Source: Methylobacterium sp. Leaf117 (lineage in GTDB: Bacteria > Pseudomonadota > Alphaproteobacteria > Rhizobiales > Beijerinckiaceae). Taken from it: a stretch of DNA of 64,000 nt. The stretch lies in NCBI RefSeq assembly GCF_001422985.1, contig NZ_LMNL01000034.1, positions 451,818 to 515,817 of the forward strand. Direction: 5' to 3'. Below are positions 1 to 8,450 of this stretch, piece after piece; position 1 is the stretch's first letter; the number at the start of each line of letters is the position of its first letter. The notes under the pieces are model-generated. The model was given only the letters and a program-made list of their open reading frames with translations. It made no database searches and was not told the DNA's origin. A program made the position numbers and the translations under genes.

Positions 1-312
1 GCCCTCGAAGTCGGTGATCCGGTCGAGGGCGGCGCCCGTCAGGGTGGCCGTACCGGCGAGATCCGCCTTGCTGAACACGAAGCGGTCGGCCCCGGCTCCG
101 CCCGTCAGGGTGTCGACGCCGAGCCCGCCGGTCATGATGTCGTTTCCGGCGCCACCGTTGATTGTATCGTTGCCTGATGCACCGATGATGATGTCGTCAC
201 CATCCTGGCCGGCAATCAGTTGTGCGCGCGTCCCGCGCGACGAGAGGTCGATCCGATCCGCACCTGCGGTGCCGGAGGTGTACTGAGCCGAAAACAATGC
301 CGTGTCCGCCAT
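1..312 (-). CDS. RTX-type calcium-binding repeat protein, N-terminal part (runs off window)
   Basis: The minus-strand reading frame opens at an ATG at 310-312 and stays open to the window edge, giving 104 visible codons. After about 30 residues (MADTALFSAQYTSGTAG...) it enters glycine/aspartate-rich nonapeptides of the GGxGxDxhx type (GNDTINGGAGND, GLGVDTLTGGAGADRF). This is the parallel beta-roll that binds calcium in hemolysin/serralysin-type secreted proteins. Such proteins usually leave the cell through a type I exporter that recognises a C-terminal signal, which lies outside the window. There is no N-terminal signal peptide, which fits that route. The enzymatic or adhesive function cannot be told from this part. 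The family call is firm; the role is unknown. Confidence 0.85.
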   Translation of the reverse strand, partial: MADTALFSAQYTSGTAGADRIDLSSRGTRAQLIAGQDGDDIIIGASGNDTINGGAGNDIMTGGLGVDTLTGGAGADRFVFSKADLAGTATLTGAALDRITDFEG

Positions 313-761
313 GGGTCGCTGACTTTCTTGCGATCGATGACGGATCATGAGAACGGCTAAGTTAATACAGAGCAAATACTGCCTTTGGTTCCATCGTCTG
401 AATCGGCAGAGTATTTCTCTCGTTAAAGAAGAGTACCGCCAGGCCGACAAATTAATCGAACCCTTTCGCTCAAAGGCTTAGGGGCAAGGGTGGCCGGTGG
501 CGGATGGCCTTCCGTCAGCGGTTCCATCCCGAGGCGAGAGGGTGAGGATCGTCCCCGAAGCGGCCTTGCTCGTCGGCGTCACGCTTCGCTGGAGATCGGG
601 CGCATCCGGGGCGCCAACGGGGCGACCGCCCTCGCCTGCATGACGGAGTCCTCGCCTGCATGACGGAGTCCTCGCCCGCATGACGGATCGGGGGCCGGTT
701 TCCGGCGGTTCCGTCCAGCCGGATCAGAGGCCGGCGCAATCGCTCGGCCGACCGGTGAGAC
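313..761. other. gene-free spacer between the RTX gene and a small membrane-protein gene
   Basis: The first 165 bases upstream of the RTX start are less GC-rich than the surroundings and are the likely place for its promoter. No protein in this interval looks real: the open frames are overlapping, arginine-rich shadows. The only clear structure is the 20-bp tandem repeat listed separately. Confidence 0.5.
631..690. repeat. 20-bp tandem repeat, three copies
   Basis: Units start at 631, 651 and 671. The first two are identical (CTCGCCTGCATGACGGAGTC). The third differs at one internal base and at its end. It lies in non-coding sequence. Confidence 0.9.
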
Positions 762-944
762 TCACGTGGTCACGCTCCCTCTGCCCAGCAGGAACAGAGC
801 TGCGCCGATGACGAGAAGGCTTTTCGACAGGAACGAGAATCCGGAAACGCCCTCGCCGTCGTCCAGGGATCGCAGATAGGCGACCTGGGCGAACATCGCC
901 GCCCAGTACGCGGACCACAGGGCGAGGACGGACATCATCCCCAT
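762..944 (-). CDS. small two-helix membrane protein, unknown function
   Basis: A 60-residue protein beginning MGMMSVLALWSAYWAA with two hydrophobic stretches, roughly residues 3-22 and 42-54. They are separated by a short polar loop (RSLDDGEGVSG) and followed by a short polar tail. The composition (few arginines and prolines, clean hydrophobic segments) is unlike the shadow frames around it and argues for a real gene. I recognise no family. It sits alone, co-directional with the small gene at 980-1198, so no role can be read from context. The start could also be the second methionine codon a few residues in. Confidence 0.5.
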   Translation of the reverse strand: MGMMSVLALWSAYWAAMFAQVAYLRSLDDGEGVSGFSFLSKSLLVIGAALFLLGRGSVTT

Positions 945-979
945 CGGCGCGGCACGCCCCCAGGATGCCGCCGGGCGAT

Positions 980-1198
980 CTAGGCTTCGACCCGCCGCTC
1001 ATGCCGCCAGAGCGCGACCGCATGCCGGCGCGCCTCGTAGGCCCGGCGCACGGGCGTGCCGTCGGCGCCGCGGCCCTCCTGGCTGTAGCCGAACCGGAGC
1101 ACGCCGTCCGGACCGTAGAGACGCGTCATCTCGGAACGCCAGGCCTGATCGGTGCGCGCCAGAACCGCTTCGGTCTCGGCCAGTCGGTTCGTCTGCAT
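980..1198 (-). CDS. small hypothetical protein
   Basis: A 72-residue soluble, charged protein (MQTNRLAETEAVLARTDQAW...) containing LYGPDGVLRFGYSQEG and ending RRHAVALWRHERRVEA. The residue distribution resembles a folded small protein rather than a shadow frame. I do not recognise the family. It lies between the amidase gene and a small membrane-protein gene on the same strand; spacing on both sides is too wide for a tight operon. The function is unknown. Confidence 0.5.
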   Translation of the reverse strand: MQTNRLAETEAVLARTDQAWRSEMTRLYGPDGVLRFGYSQEGRGADGTPVRRAYEARRHAVALWRHERRVEA

Positions 1199-1315
1199 CG
1201 GGGCTCTCTCGCGGGGCTGAATGCAGGTCTAACGCGCGCCGAGGCCATCCGGTCCCGAGCCCGTCCCTCCTCCCCATCGCATCATACGCGACCCGGCGAC
1301 CGCGCATGCACAGGT

Positions 1316-1349
1316 GAGTCGCGTGCAAGGTTGAGTCGCGTGCAAGGTT
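1316..1349. repeat. 17-bp direct repeat, two abutting copies
   Basis: The unit GAGTCGCGTGCAAGGTT occurs at 1316-1332 and 1333-1349, downstream of the amidase stop codon (minus-strand sense). It is non-coding and may mark slippage in the 3' region of the operon. Confidence 0.85.
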
Positions 1350-1380
1350 CGCGCCCAAGGGAGCTTCCGGCCTCGACGGC

Positions 1381-2367
1381 TCAGCCCTTCGGCGCGGCCT
1401 GCGTCGGCGCGGGCGACGCCCCCGGCGACGCGAGAGCGCTCTTCGGCATCAGCATGTGCACGCCCTTGTTGCCGTCCACCGTCTGGGTGATGCGCAGGTT
1501 TCCGGCGAGCGAGCACAGCATGTAGGCTTGGTTGCGGGTGAGGCTCGTGCGATCGCAGACGTGCCGCACCATCTCGCGCACGGCCTGGCGCATCGCCTCG
1601 TCGAGGCTCTCGTGCAGGCCGATCGACATCAGGTCGGTGGGCGTCTCGGCGAAGGGCCAGGCATAGCCGAGGTCCTTGCGCACGGTGAGGCGGAAGGTGC
1701 CGGTCAAGCCGGTTTCGAGGGCGGTGATGCAGACCTCGCCGTCGCCCTGCACGCCGTGGCCGTCGCCCGCATAGAAGCCGGCGCCCGCATTGTAGACCGG
1801 CAGGTAGAGGGTGGTGCCGACCTTGAGTTCCTTGTTGTCCATGTTGCCGCCGAACCCGCGCGGGACCGGGGTGCCGACCCGGCCCCAGGCGGCGGGGGGC
1901 GCCGTGCCCATGATGCCGAAGAACGGATCGAGGGGCAGCTCCGTACCCCAGGGCAGCACGGCGACGCCGCGGGCCACATCGATGTCGGGGTGGATGGTCT
2001 CGTAGTCGGTGAACTCGTCCGGCAGGGTGCCGAGGAGCGGCAGGATCGCCACGAAGCCCCAATCCATGCGGAATTTCAGGTCCAGGATCTCGACCTGGAG
2101 CACGTCGCCCGGCTCCGCCCCGCGCACATGGACCGGCCCGGTGACGAAGTGGGGGCCGGGTCCCTGCGCGAGCGTGTCGAGGGCGAGGCGATAATCGGCC
2201 GGTACGCGGGCGGGATCGGGGTGCAGGGATTCCCGGCCGCCGGCCGGAAACGAGTGCAGCGTCACGGTATCGCCGGAGGCGATCTCCAGGACGGGCGGCA
2301 GGGCGGCGTCGAAGTAGCCCAGCGCCATGGTTTCGGGGGTCGCGGGAATCTCGTGGTGCTGCGACAT
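1381..2367 (-). CDS. acetamidase/formamidase family amidohydrolase
   Basis: A 328-residue protein of the FmdA/AmdA family, which hydrolyses short aliphatic amides (formamide, acetamide) to ammonia and the acid. Family features visible: HVRGAEPGDVLQVEILDL, the GFGGNMDNKEL segment, and the metal-site-like GAGFYAGDGHGVQGDGEVC. Its length is close to the shorter acetamidase-type members; FmdA itself is nearer 400. The C-terminal 20 residues are Ala/Pro-rich and probably disordered. It is the last gene of the minus-strand run and begins 22 bases after the stop of the urtE-like gene. That placement strongly suggests the importer supplies its substrate, or urea and amides together. Exact substrate is inferred. 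Confidence 0.88.
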   Translation of the reverse strand: MSQHHEIPATPETMALGYFDAALPPVLEIASGDTVTLHSFPAGGRESLHPDPARVPADYRLALDTLAQGPGPHFVTGPVHVRGAEPGDVLQVEILDLKFRMDWGFVAILPLLGTLPDEFTDYETIHPDIDVARGVAVLPWGTELPLDPFFGIMGTAPPAAWGRVGTPVPRGFGGNMDNKELKVGTTLYLPVYNAGAGFYAGDGHGVQGDGEVCITALETGLTGTFRLTVRKDLGYAWPFAETPTDLMSIGLHESLDEAMRQAVREMVRHVCDRTSLTRNQAYMLCSLAGNLRITQTVDGNKGVHMLMPKSALASPGASPAPTQAAPKG

Positions 2368-2389
2368 ACGGGGTCCTTGCTGTGTCGGA

Positions 2390-3109
2390 TCAGACGGTGA
2401 TGTGACGCGAGACGGCGTCGTGGTTCAGGGTTTCGCGGCTGCCATGCTCGACCACGCTTCCGCGCGCGAGCACCACGAAGGCATCGGCGAGGCGGATCGC
2501 GAAATCGAGGTACTGCTCCACCAGCACCACGGTGATCCGGCCCTTGAGACCCGCGATCACGCCCTCGATGGCCGAGACGATGGAGGGCTGGATGCCCTCG
2601 GTCGGCTCGTCGAGGAGCAGGACGCGCGGCCGCGTCGCCAGCGCGCGCGCGATGGCGAGCTGCTGCTGCTGGCCGCCGGAGAGGTTTCCACCCGGTCGAT
2701 GCCAGAGGTCGCGCAGGGCGGGGAACAGGGCGATCGCCTCGTCGACGGCGTCGCCGCGCTCCAGCCCGTGCGCGCGCGCGGCGACGCGCAGATTCTCCGC
2801 CACGGTGAGGTCGGCGAAGATCTCGCGGCCCTGGGGCACGATGGCGAGGCCCGCGCGGGCGCGCCGGTCGGAGGGCAGGCGCGTGATGTCGGCGCCGTCG
2901 AGACGGATCGTCCCGCCACTCGCCGGGATCAGCCCGGTCAGGCAGCGCAGCAGCGTGGTCTTGCCGGCGCCGTTACGGCCGAGCACGGCGAGGCAGGCTC
3001 CGGGCGCGACGGCGAGGTCGACGGTCCGCAACACCTGGGCGCTGCCGTAATGCTGGTCGAGCCCCGAGACCGCGAGGCCGGCCGGGCGGGGGGGACAGGG
3101 CGTGCTCAT
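2390..3109 (-). CDS. urtE: urea/short-chain amide ABC transporter ATP-binding protein UrtE
   Basis: A 239-residue ABC ATPase. Walker A is GRNGAGKTT, the signature is NLSGGQQQQLAIARAL, and Walker B is VLLLDEPTEGIQPSI. The EGIQPSIV stretch after Walker B is typical of the UrtE/LivF class. The start is the ATG at 3107-3109, which overlaps the urtD stop as ATGA, so the two are translationally coupled. It pairs with UrtD to energise import through UrtB-UrtC at the inner membrane. It is followed directly by the amidase gene, so the set may serve short-chain amides as well as or instead of urea. Confidence 0.9.
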   Translation of the reverse strand: MSTPCPPRPAGLAVSGLDQHYGSAQVLRTVDLAVAPGACLAVLGRNGAGKTTLLRCLTGLIPASGGTIRLDGADITRLPSDRRARAGLAIVPQGREIFADLTVAENLRVAARAHGLERGDAVDEAIALFPALRDLWHRPGGNLSGGQQQQLAIARALATRPRVLLLDEPTEGIQPSIVSAIEGVIAGLKGRITVVLVEQYLDFAIRLADAFVVLARGSVVEHGSRETLNHDAVSRHITV

Positions 3110-3816
3110 CGGCCGAGGAACACCTCGATCACGCGGGCATCGGCCCGGGCGGCGGCCATGCCGCCCTCGAACAGGGTGCGGCCCTCGTGCAGCACCGTCA
3201 CCCGGTCGGCGACCGCCTCGACGAAGGCCATGTCGTGCTCGATCACCAGGATGGCGCGATCGGGCCGGCGCAGGGTGGCGATGAGTTCGGCGGTCCGGGC
3301 CGTCTCGGCATCCGACAGGCCCGCCACCGGCTCGTCGAGGAGGATCACGCGCGGCTCGGAGGCCAGCACCATGCCGATCTCCAGCCACTGCTTCTCCCCA
3401 TGCGCCAGGGCACCGGCCAGCGCACCGGCCCGGGCCTCCAGGCCGGTCTCCGCGAGCGCCGCAGCGATGCGGTCCGCCTGCGCGCCCGGCGGGCATCCGG
3501 GGCCGCAGCCGAGGCTCAGGTTCTCGCGCACCGTCAGGGCCGGGAAGACGCTCGGCTTCTGGAACTTGCGCCGCACGCCGGCCCGGGCGATCGCGGCCTC
3601 CCCGTGCTGGGTGAGATCGAGACCGTCGCCGAGGACGATGCGCCCGGATCGCGGCCGGGTGATCCCCGTGATGGCATCGAGCAGCGTGGTCTTGCCCGCG
3701 CCGTTGGGGCCGATCACCGCCCGGACCTCGCCGGCATCGACGGCGAGCGACAGGCCGTCGAGGGCGCGAAAGGCCCCGAACACCACGGAGAGGCTGTCGA
3801 CCACAAGGGCGCTCAT
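3106..3816 (-). CDS. urtD: urea/short-chain amide ABC transporter ATP-binding protein UrtD
   Basis: A 236-residue ABC ATPase. Walker A is GPNGAGKTTLLDAITG and Walker B is VILLDEPVAGLSDAET. The signature region LAHGEKQWLEIGMVLA departs from LSGGQ in the way usual for UrtD rather than LivG. The start at 3816 (MSALVVDSLSV) is preferred because GGAGG lies about nine bases upstream; an in-frame ATG at 3843 would add nine basic residues. It overlaps urtE by four bases and follows urtC with no gap, inside one operon. Confidence 0.9.
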   Translation of the reverse strand: MSALVVDSLSVVFGAFRALDGLSLAVDAGEVRAVIGPNGAGKTTLLDAITGITRPRSGRIVLGDGLDLTQHGEAAIARAGVRRKFQKPSVFPALTVRENLSLGCGPGCPPGAQADRIAAALAETGLEARAGALAGALAHGEKQWLEIGMVLASEPRVILLDEPVAGLSDAETARTAELIATLRRPDRAILVIEHDMAFVEAVADRVTVLHEGRTLFEGGMAAARADARVIEVFLGR

Positions 3817-4958
3817 CGAAGTCCGCCTCCGCGTCGAAGCCATGTGGGCTTGAGCGATGTGGGCTTGAGCGATGCGGGCCGGAGCCGGAGCGCGGCGAGG
3901 TCGAGCAGCCCGTTGGGCAGGCCCAGCACCACCGCGAGGACGAGGCCCGAGAGGATGAAGGGCCAGGCCTCCGGCATCGCCGCGCTGAGCCAGAACTTCA
4001 GGGCGTTCACCGCCACGGCGCCGATCACCGCGCCGCCGAGCCGGCCCATGCCGCCGATGGCGACCCAGACCGCGATCTCAATGGACAGGTCGGGGCTCAG
4101 CACCCGCGGATTGATGATGCCGACCTGGGGCACGTAGAGGAGGCCGGCCAGCGCCGCGATGACGGCCGAGAGGCACCAGATGCCGAGCTTCAGGCGGGTG
4201 GTGCTGTAGCCGAGGGTGCGCAGCCGCGCCTCGTCGTCCCGGCAGGCGAGCATGCGGCGGCCGATCGGACTCGCCACGAGAACCTTGGCACCGACGAGCA
4301 CGCCCGCCAGGGTCAGAAGGGCCGCCACCGCGAGGCCCGTGACCACGCCGGGGCTGCCCATCGGCCAGCCGAACAGGACGGAGAAACCCGTCATGCCGTT
4401 GTTGCCGCCGAGCCCGGTATCGTTGCGGAACATCAGCAGCATGGCGACGTAGACCAGCGCCTGGCTGATGATCGAGAAGTAGACGCCGTTCACCCGCGAG
4501 CGGAACGAGGCAAGGCCGAACACGAAGGCGACGGCCGCCGCCAGACCCAGCGCCAGGACCAGGGCGTAGGGCGCGCTGGTCAGGCCGGTCCAGTAGGCCG
4601 GCAGGCTCTTCCAGCCCATGAACTGCATGAGGTCCGGCGCCGTGCCGGTGACCGCGTAGGCATGGGCCAGCAGGTGCATGGCGCAGACGTATCCGCCGAT
4701 GGCGAAGAACAGCCCGTGCCCGAGGCTGAGGATGCCGAGATAGCCCCAGACGAGGTCGAGGGAGACGGCCAGGATGGCGAAGGCCGCGAGCTGCCCGACC
4801 ATGTTGACCAGGTAGGGGGCGGGCTGGAGCAGCACGAGGCCGAGGGCCGCCGCCAGCACGAGGACGACGAGGCTCGCCAGCAGCGGGTCGCTCCCCAGAG
4901 CGGGGCCGATCCGCCGGACGGCCGGGACACGCGGCGACAGGTCCACGGCGCCGCTCAT
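3813..4958 (-). CDS. urtC: urea/short-chain amide ABC transporter permease UrtC
   Basis: A 381-residue inner-membrane permease of the LivM/UrtC family with about ten hydrophobic segments. The family motif near residue 67 is present (DLVWGYLGILSLGHGLFFAIGGY, shown here only as its LSLGHGLFFA core), as is the cytoplasmic coupling segment RMLACRDDEARLRTLGYS. The start ATG at 4956-4958 overlaps the urtB stop (ATGA), and the end overlaps the urtD start by four bases. The C-terminal tail contains a short duplicated unit (SLKPTSLKPTWL). The open frame continues far upstream on this strand in an arginine-rich form that is a shadow of urtB and is not part of this protein. Confidence 0.9.
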   Translation of the reverse strand: MSGAVDLSPRVPAVRRIGPALGSDPLLASLVVLVLAAALGLVLLQPAPYLVNMVGQLAAFAILAVSLDLVWGYLGILSLGHGLFFAIGGYVCAMHLLAHAYAVTGTAPDLMQFMGWKSLPAYWTGLTSAPYALVLALGLAAAVAFVFGLASFRSRVNGVYFSIISQALVYVAMLLMFRNDTGLGGNNGMTGFSVLFGWPMGSPGVVTGLAVAALLTLAGVLVGAKVLVASPIGRRMLACRDDEARLRTLGYSTTRLKLGIWCLSAVIAALAGLLYVPQVGIINPRVLSPDLSIEIAVWVAIGGMGRLGGAVIGAVAVNALKFWLSAAMPEAWPFILSGLVLAVVLGLPNGLLDLAALRLRPASLKPTSLKPTWLRRGGGLR

Positions 4959-6592
4959 CGCCGGCGCCTGACGGCGAACAGGCCCTCGGGCCGGCGCTGC
5001 AGGAACAGGATGATGCCGGCGAGCACGATCACCTTGGCGGCGACCGCCCCGTAGAGCGGCTCGATCAGCACGTTGGCGCTGCCGATGCCGAGTGCCGCCA
5101 CCAGGGTGCCCGCGACGGTGCCGACGCCGCCGAGCACCACCACCATGAAGCTGTCGACGATGAAGTTCGCGCCCATGCCGGGATTCACGCTGTAGATCGG
5201 GCAGAGGGCGACGCCCGCGAGGCCGGCCAGCCCCGAGCCGAAGCCGAAGGCGAGCCGGTCGACCCGCCGGGTGCGGATGCCGAGGCAGGCGGCCATGTCG
5301 CGGTTCTGCGTCACCGCGCGGATGTCGAGCCCGAGCGGCGTCCGCTTCAGGATCACGAGGGTCAGCGCCAGGGTGGCGACCGCGAAGGCGATGGCGAAGA
5401 GGCGGTTCCAGGTCACCACGAAGTCGGCATAGAGCGGCACGCCGCCGCTGACGTAGGACGGCATGGCGAATTGCAGGTTCTGCGATCCGACCGCGACCCG
5501 TACCCCGTTGATGAGGAACAGGCTCACGGCCCAGGTGGCGAGCAGGCTCATCAGCGGGCGCCGGTAGAGGTGGCGCAGGATCAGCGCCTCGATGGCGATG
5601 CCGACCCCCGCCGAGGCCAGGAACGCCACCGGAATCGCGGCCAGCAGGTACGCGTCGAGCCAGGCCGGGGCGAGACGCCGGAGGACCTCCTGCACGCCGT
5701 AGGTGGCGTAGGCGCCGATCATGATGAACTCGCCCTGGGCGAGGTTGATGACGCCCATCAGCCCGAAGATGATGGCGAGGCCGGCGGCCGCCATGAACAG
5801 GATGCTGGCGAAGCTCAGGCCGTTGTAGAGCACGGCGAGACCGTTGCCGATGGACACGGCCCGCTCGACCCGGGCGAGGGCGGCGTCGAGGGCGCTGCGG
5901 AAGGCGGGATCGCTGCCGTAGGCCGCGTCGGTCTTGAGGGCGGAGAGCCGCGAGAACGCCGCGCCCGAGGGCGCCTCCGAGACGGCCCGGATCGCCGCGA
6001 GGCGGCGCGCCGGGTCCGGCGACGACAGGGCGGCGGATTGCGCGACGGCCGCGAGGCTGGCCCTGAGGCCGGGATCGGTCTCGGCGGAGGCCGCGCGCAG
6101 GAGGAACGCTTCCGGCACGGCGCCGATGCGGCGCTCCAGGATGGACAGGCCGGCCCGGCGCGCCTCGACGCTCGGCCCGGTCAGCAGGGCCGCCGCCCCG
6201 GAGGCGGTCTCCACGAGGGCGCGCTGGCGCAGGCCGAGCACCGGGGAGCGCCCGCCCGCGGCCGGACGCGCCGTCCCGGTGGCGGCCTCGACGCCTTCGG
6301 CGGCGCCGGTACGGTCGAGCAGCAGGGCGGTCTCGCCGAGGCAGGCGAGGCGCCGGTCGAGGAGCGCGCGCAAGGCCGCGCCGGCCCAGGCGATCTCGGC
6401 GGCCTCCGCCTCCGCGGCGCGGTGCAGGAAGGCCTCGACGGCCTTCGTCTGCGCTGCGCCGTCCCCGCACAGGGCGGCGGCGAAGGGGCCGCGCTCGAGC
6501 GGCGCATCCGCCGCGAGGGCCGGCGGCATCATCAGGCTCGCGCCCCACGCCAGGAGAGCAACGAGACCGAGCCGTCTCACCCCCTCAACCAT
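4955..6592 (-). CDS. urtB: urea/short-chain amide ABC transporter permease UrtB
   Basis: A 545-residue permease. Residues 1-28 form a signal-like segment. Residues 29 to about 245 are a soluble, alanine-rich extracytoplasmic domain. The LivH-type membrane domain follows, starting near ...NGLAVLYNGLSFASILFMAA and containing GVINLAQGEFIMIGAY and TQNRDMAACLGI. The long N-terminal domain is normal for UrtB and separates it from LivH. It overlaps urtA by eight bases and urtC by four. Length and domain order are typical of the family; only the substrate (urea versus amides) is open. Confidence 0.9.
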   Translation of the reverse strand: MVEGVRRLGLVALLAWGASLMMPPALAADAPLERGPFAAALCGDGAAQTKAVEAFLHRAAEAEAAEIAWAGAALRALLDRRLACLGETALLLDRTGAAEGVEAATGTARPAAGGRSPVLGLRQRALVETASGAAALLTGPSVEARRAGLSILERRIGAVPEAFLLRAASAETDPGLRASLAAVAQSAALSSPDPARRLAAIRAVSEAPSGAAFSRLSALKTDAAYGSDPAFRSALDAALARVERAVSIGNGLAVLYNGLSFASILFMAAAGLAIIFGLMGVINLAQGEFIMIGAYATYGVQEVLRRLAPAWLDAYLLAAIPVAFLASAGVGIAIEALILRHLYRRPLMSLLATWAVSLFLINGVRVAVGSQNLQFAMPSYVSGGVPLYADFVVTWNRLFAIAFAVATLALTLVILKRTPLGLDIRAVTQNRDMAACLGIRTRRVDRLAFGFGSGLAGLAGVALCPIYSVNPGMGANFIVDSFMVVVLGGVGTVAGTLVAALGIGSANVLIEPLYGAVAAKVIVLAGIILFLQRRPEGLFAVRRRR

Positions 6593-7811
6593 ACGGGCTG
6601 AACGGCACGGGCTTGGGGGCGTCGGGCGATTGCCAGAGGATGTCGAAGCCCTGCTTCTCGTTGACCGAGCCGATGAAGACCCCGCGGGCGACGTAGTTGT
6701 TCTCGGCCCCCATGGTCAGAGTGTAGCCGGACGGATCGGCGAAGCTGAGGCCCGGGAAGGCCTTGCGCACCTCCGGCACGTCGAAGCTGCCGGCCTTGGC
6801 GGCGGCGAGCGCCCAGAGCTGGACGCTGTCATAGGCCGAGACCATGGGGTCGATGACGGTGTCGGCGCTGAAGGGCACGGACTTGGCCTTCACATAGGCC
6901 GCCCATTCGGACAGGAACCGGGTGTTGGCCTCGGCCTTGGCGGCCTGGAGATAGGCCCAGCAATTGAGGTGGCCGACCAGCGGCGCGGTATCGAGGCCCT
7001 CGAGGTCGGCCTCCACCATGTCGAGGCCGAGGATCGGCACGTCGGTGGCGCGGATGCCCTGGTTGGCGAATTCGCGCAGGAAATCGGGAATCGACGAGCC
7101 GACCACGGTGAGCACCACGATGGGCTGCCCACCGGGTTGCGCGGCGAAGCTGCGGATCTGGTTGACCAGGGTCTGGAAGTTGGAGAAGCCCAGCGGCACG
7201 TATTCCTCGCGCCACGCAGTTTCGGGCACGCCCTTGGATGTCCAGTAGGCCTTGAGCTGCTTGTTGATGGTGCGCGGCCAGACGTAGTCCGAGCCGATCA
7301 TGAAGAAGCGCTTGGCGCCGACCCCCTCGGCCCCCATCAGGTAATCGACCGCCGGCAGCACCGAGCTTGCCGGGGGCGAGTTCACGTAGACGATGTTCTT
7401 CGAGTTCTCGTCGCCCTCGAAATGCAGCGGGTAGAACAGCAGCCCGTCGTTCTGCTCCACCACCGGCAGGACGGATTTGCGCGAGACGGAGGTCCAGCAG
7501 CCGAACAGGGCCGCGACCTTTTCCTGCTGCAGCATCTGCCGGCCGATCTGCGCGTAGAGGGGCCAGTCGGAGGCCGGGTCCGAGGTCACGACCTCGATGC
7601 GCCGGCCGTTGACGCCGCCCTTGGCGTTGAGGCCCTCGGCCGCCATCCGCACCACGTGGTTCAGGCGGCCCTCGATGTTGGCCATGGTGCCCGAGGACGA
7701 GAACAGGCAACCGAGCTTGACCGTGTCGGCGGCCCAGGCCGGCCGGATGAGGGCCGGGGCGGCCAGGGCCGCCGCCGTTCCCAGAAGGCTGCGTCTCGTG
7801 AATTCGACCAT
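6585..7811 (-). CDS. urtA: urea/short-chain amide ABC transporter substrate-binding protein UrtA
   Basis: A 408-residue periplasmic binding protein. The chosen start (MVEFTRRSLLG, ATG at 7809-7811) gives a twin-arginine signal peptide with RR at residues 6-7 and likely cleavage after PAWA. The mature part begins ADTVKLGCLFSSSGTMA. UrtA-like landmarks are FGCWTSVSRKSVLPVVE, GLLFYPLHFEG and SDYVWPRTINKQ. An in-frame ATG 138 bases further out would destroy the signal, so it was rejected. A purine-rich GAGGCGAG precedes the start. It is the first gene of urtABCDE plus amidase, so the operon promoter should lie in 7812-8060. Members of this class bind urea or short amides. Confidence 0.9.
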   Translation of the reverse strand: MVEFTRRSLLGTAAALAAPALIRPAWAADTVKLGCLFSSSGTMANIEGRLNHVVRMAAEGLNAKGGVNGRRIEVVTSDPASDWPLYAQIGRQMLQQEKVAALFGCWTSVSRKSVLPVVEQNDGLLFYPLHFEGDENSKNIVYVNSPPASSVLPAVDYLMGAEGVGAKRFFMIGSDYVWPRTINKQLKAYWTSKGVPETAWREEYVPLGFSNFQTLVNQIRSFAAQPGGQPIVVLTVVGSSIPDFLREFANQGIRATDVPILGLDMVEADLEGLDTAPLVGHLNCWAYLQAAKAEANTRFLSEWAAYVKAKSVPFSADTVIDPMVSAYDSVQLWALAAAKAGSFDVPEVRKAFPGLSFADPSGYTLTMGAENNYVARGVFIGSVNEKQGFDILWQSPDAPKPVPFSPYG

Positions 7812-8060
7812 CGCTCTCGCCTCGTTCCGTGACGCCGCGATTGTCCGAGCTGAGGGCGTGAGGAGGAAGGCCAAATAGGCTGCACGGCGCCCGTGCCTTG
7901 CGTAAAACCCAGGCGTTCCGCTCAAGGTGAGTGCGCCCGGGTGCGACAAACGTCAAAAGTTGCACAATCGGCCGGACGGCACACCTTTGCGCGTCGAATG
8001 ACCGACGGTTCGTTTCTTGCTGGAGGCCGTCCCGGATACCGACTCGATTGGCTCCTGCGC

Positions 8061-8450
8061 ATGCGTCGATCCCGACATACCGATCAAGAGATCGCCTTCC
8101 TGTTGCGGGAGGCGGAGAACGGAACGGCCATCCCGGCGATCTGCGCCGCCGCGCATGTCTCGGTCGGGACCTTCTACCGCTGGCGCCGACGCTTCGGGGG
8201 TCTGCCGCCGGCCGGCGTCCTGCACCTCGGAGAGGTCGAGCGCGAGAATGCACGGCTGCGCAGCGAGGTGACGGCTCTGCGGCGCGCGCTGCTCGCCTCG
8301 GTTCCGGGAGAGCGCGCCGGGAGAACGCAGCCGCCGTCGACCGGGCTGGCTGCATCGGCCGGGCGGCCCGCATCGGTCATGACACCGCCCCGCTTCAGAG
8401 GCAGTCACGCCTCGGTCGGGCGCTATGCCGGTCTCAGGACCGCGCGCTGA
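8061..8450 (+). CDS. HTH transposase fragment (IS3-family OrfA-like), probably non-functional
   Basis: A 129-residue protein starting MRRSRHTDQEIAFLL. It has a helix-turn-helix typical of IS3/IS911 OrfA (ICAAAHVSVGTFYRWRRRFGG) followed by a leucine-rich coiled stretch (VERENARLRSEVTALRRAL). The remaining 45 residues are low-complexity and look like read-through. No OrfB integrase with a DDE motif follows, and no terminal inverted repeats were found, so this is an orphan remnant or a domesticated HTH protein. It lies upstream of and divergent from the urt operon. An in-frame start at 7893 is possible but adds an implausible arginine-rich leader. Confidence 0.6.
   Translation: MRRSRHTDQEIAFLLREAENGTAIPAICAAAHVSVGTFYRWRRRFGGLPPAGVLHLGEVERENARLRSEVTALRRALLASVPGERAGRTQPPSTGLAASAGRPASVMTPPRFRGSHASVGRYAGLRTAR

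Noticed and set aside
4959..6548. Long N-terminal extension of UrtC reading antiparallel frames across urtB
   Set aside because: The extension is arginine-rich nonsense overlapping urtB; a normal start with an ATGA overlap exists at 4958.
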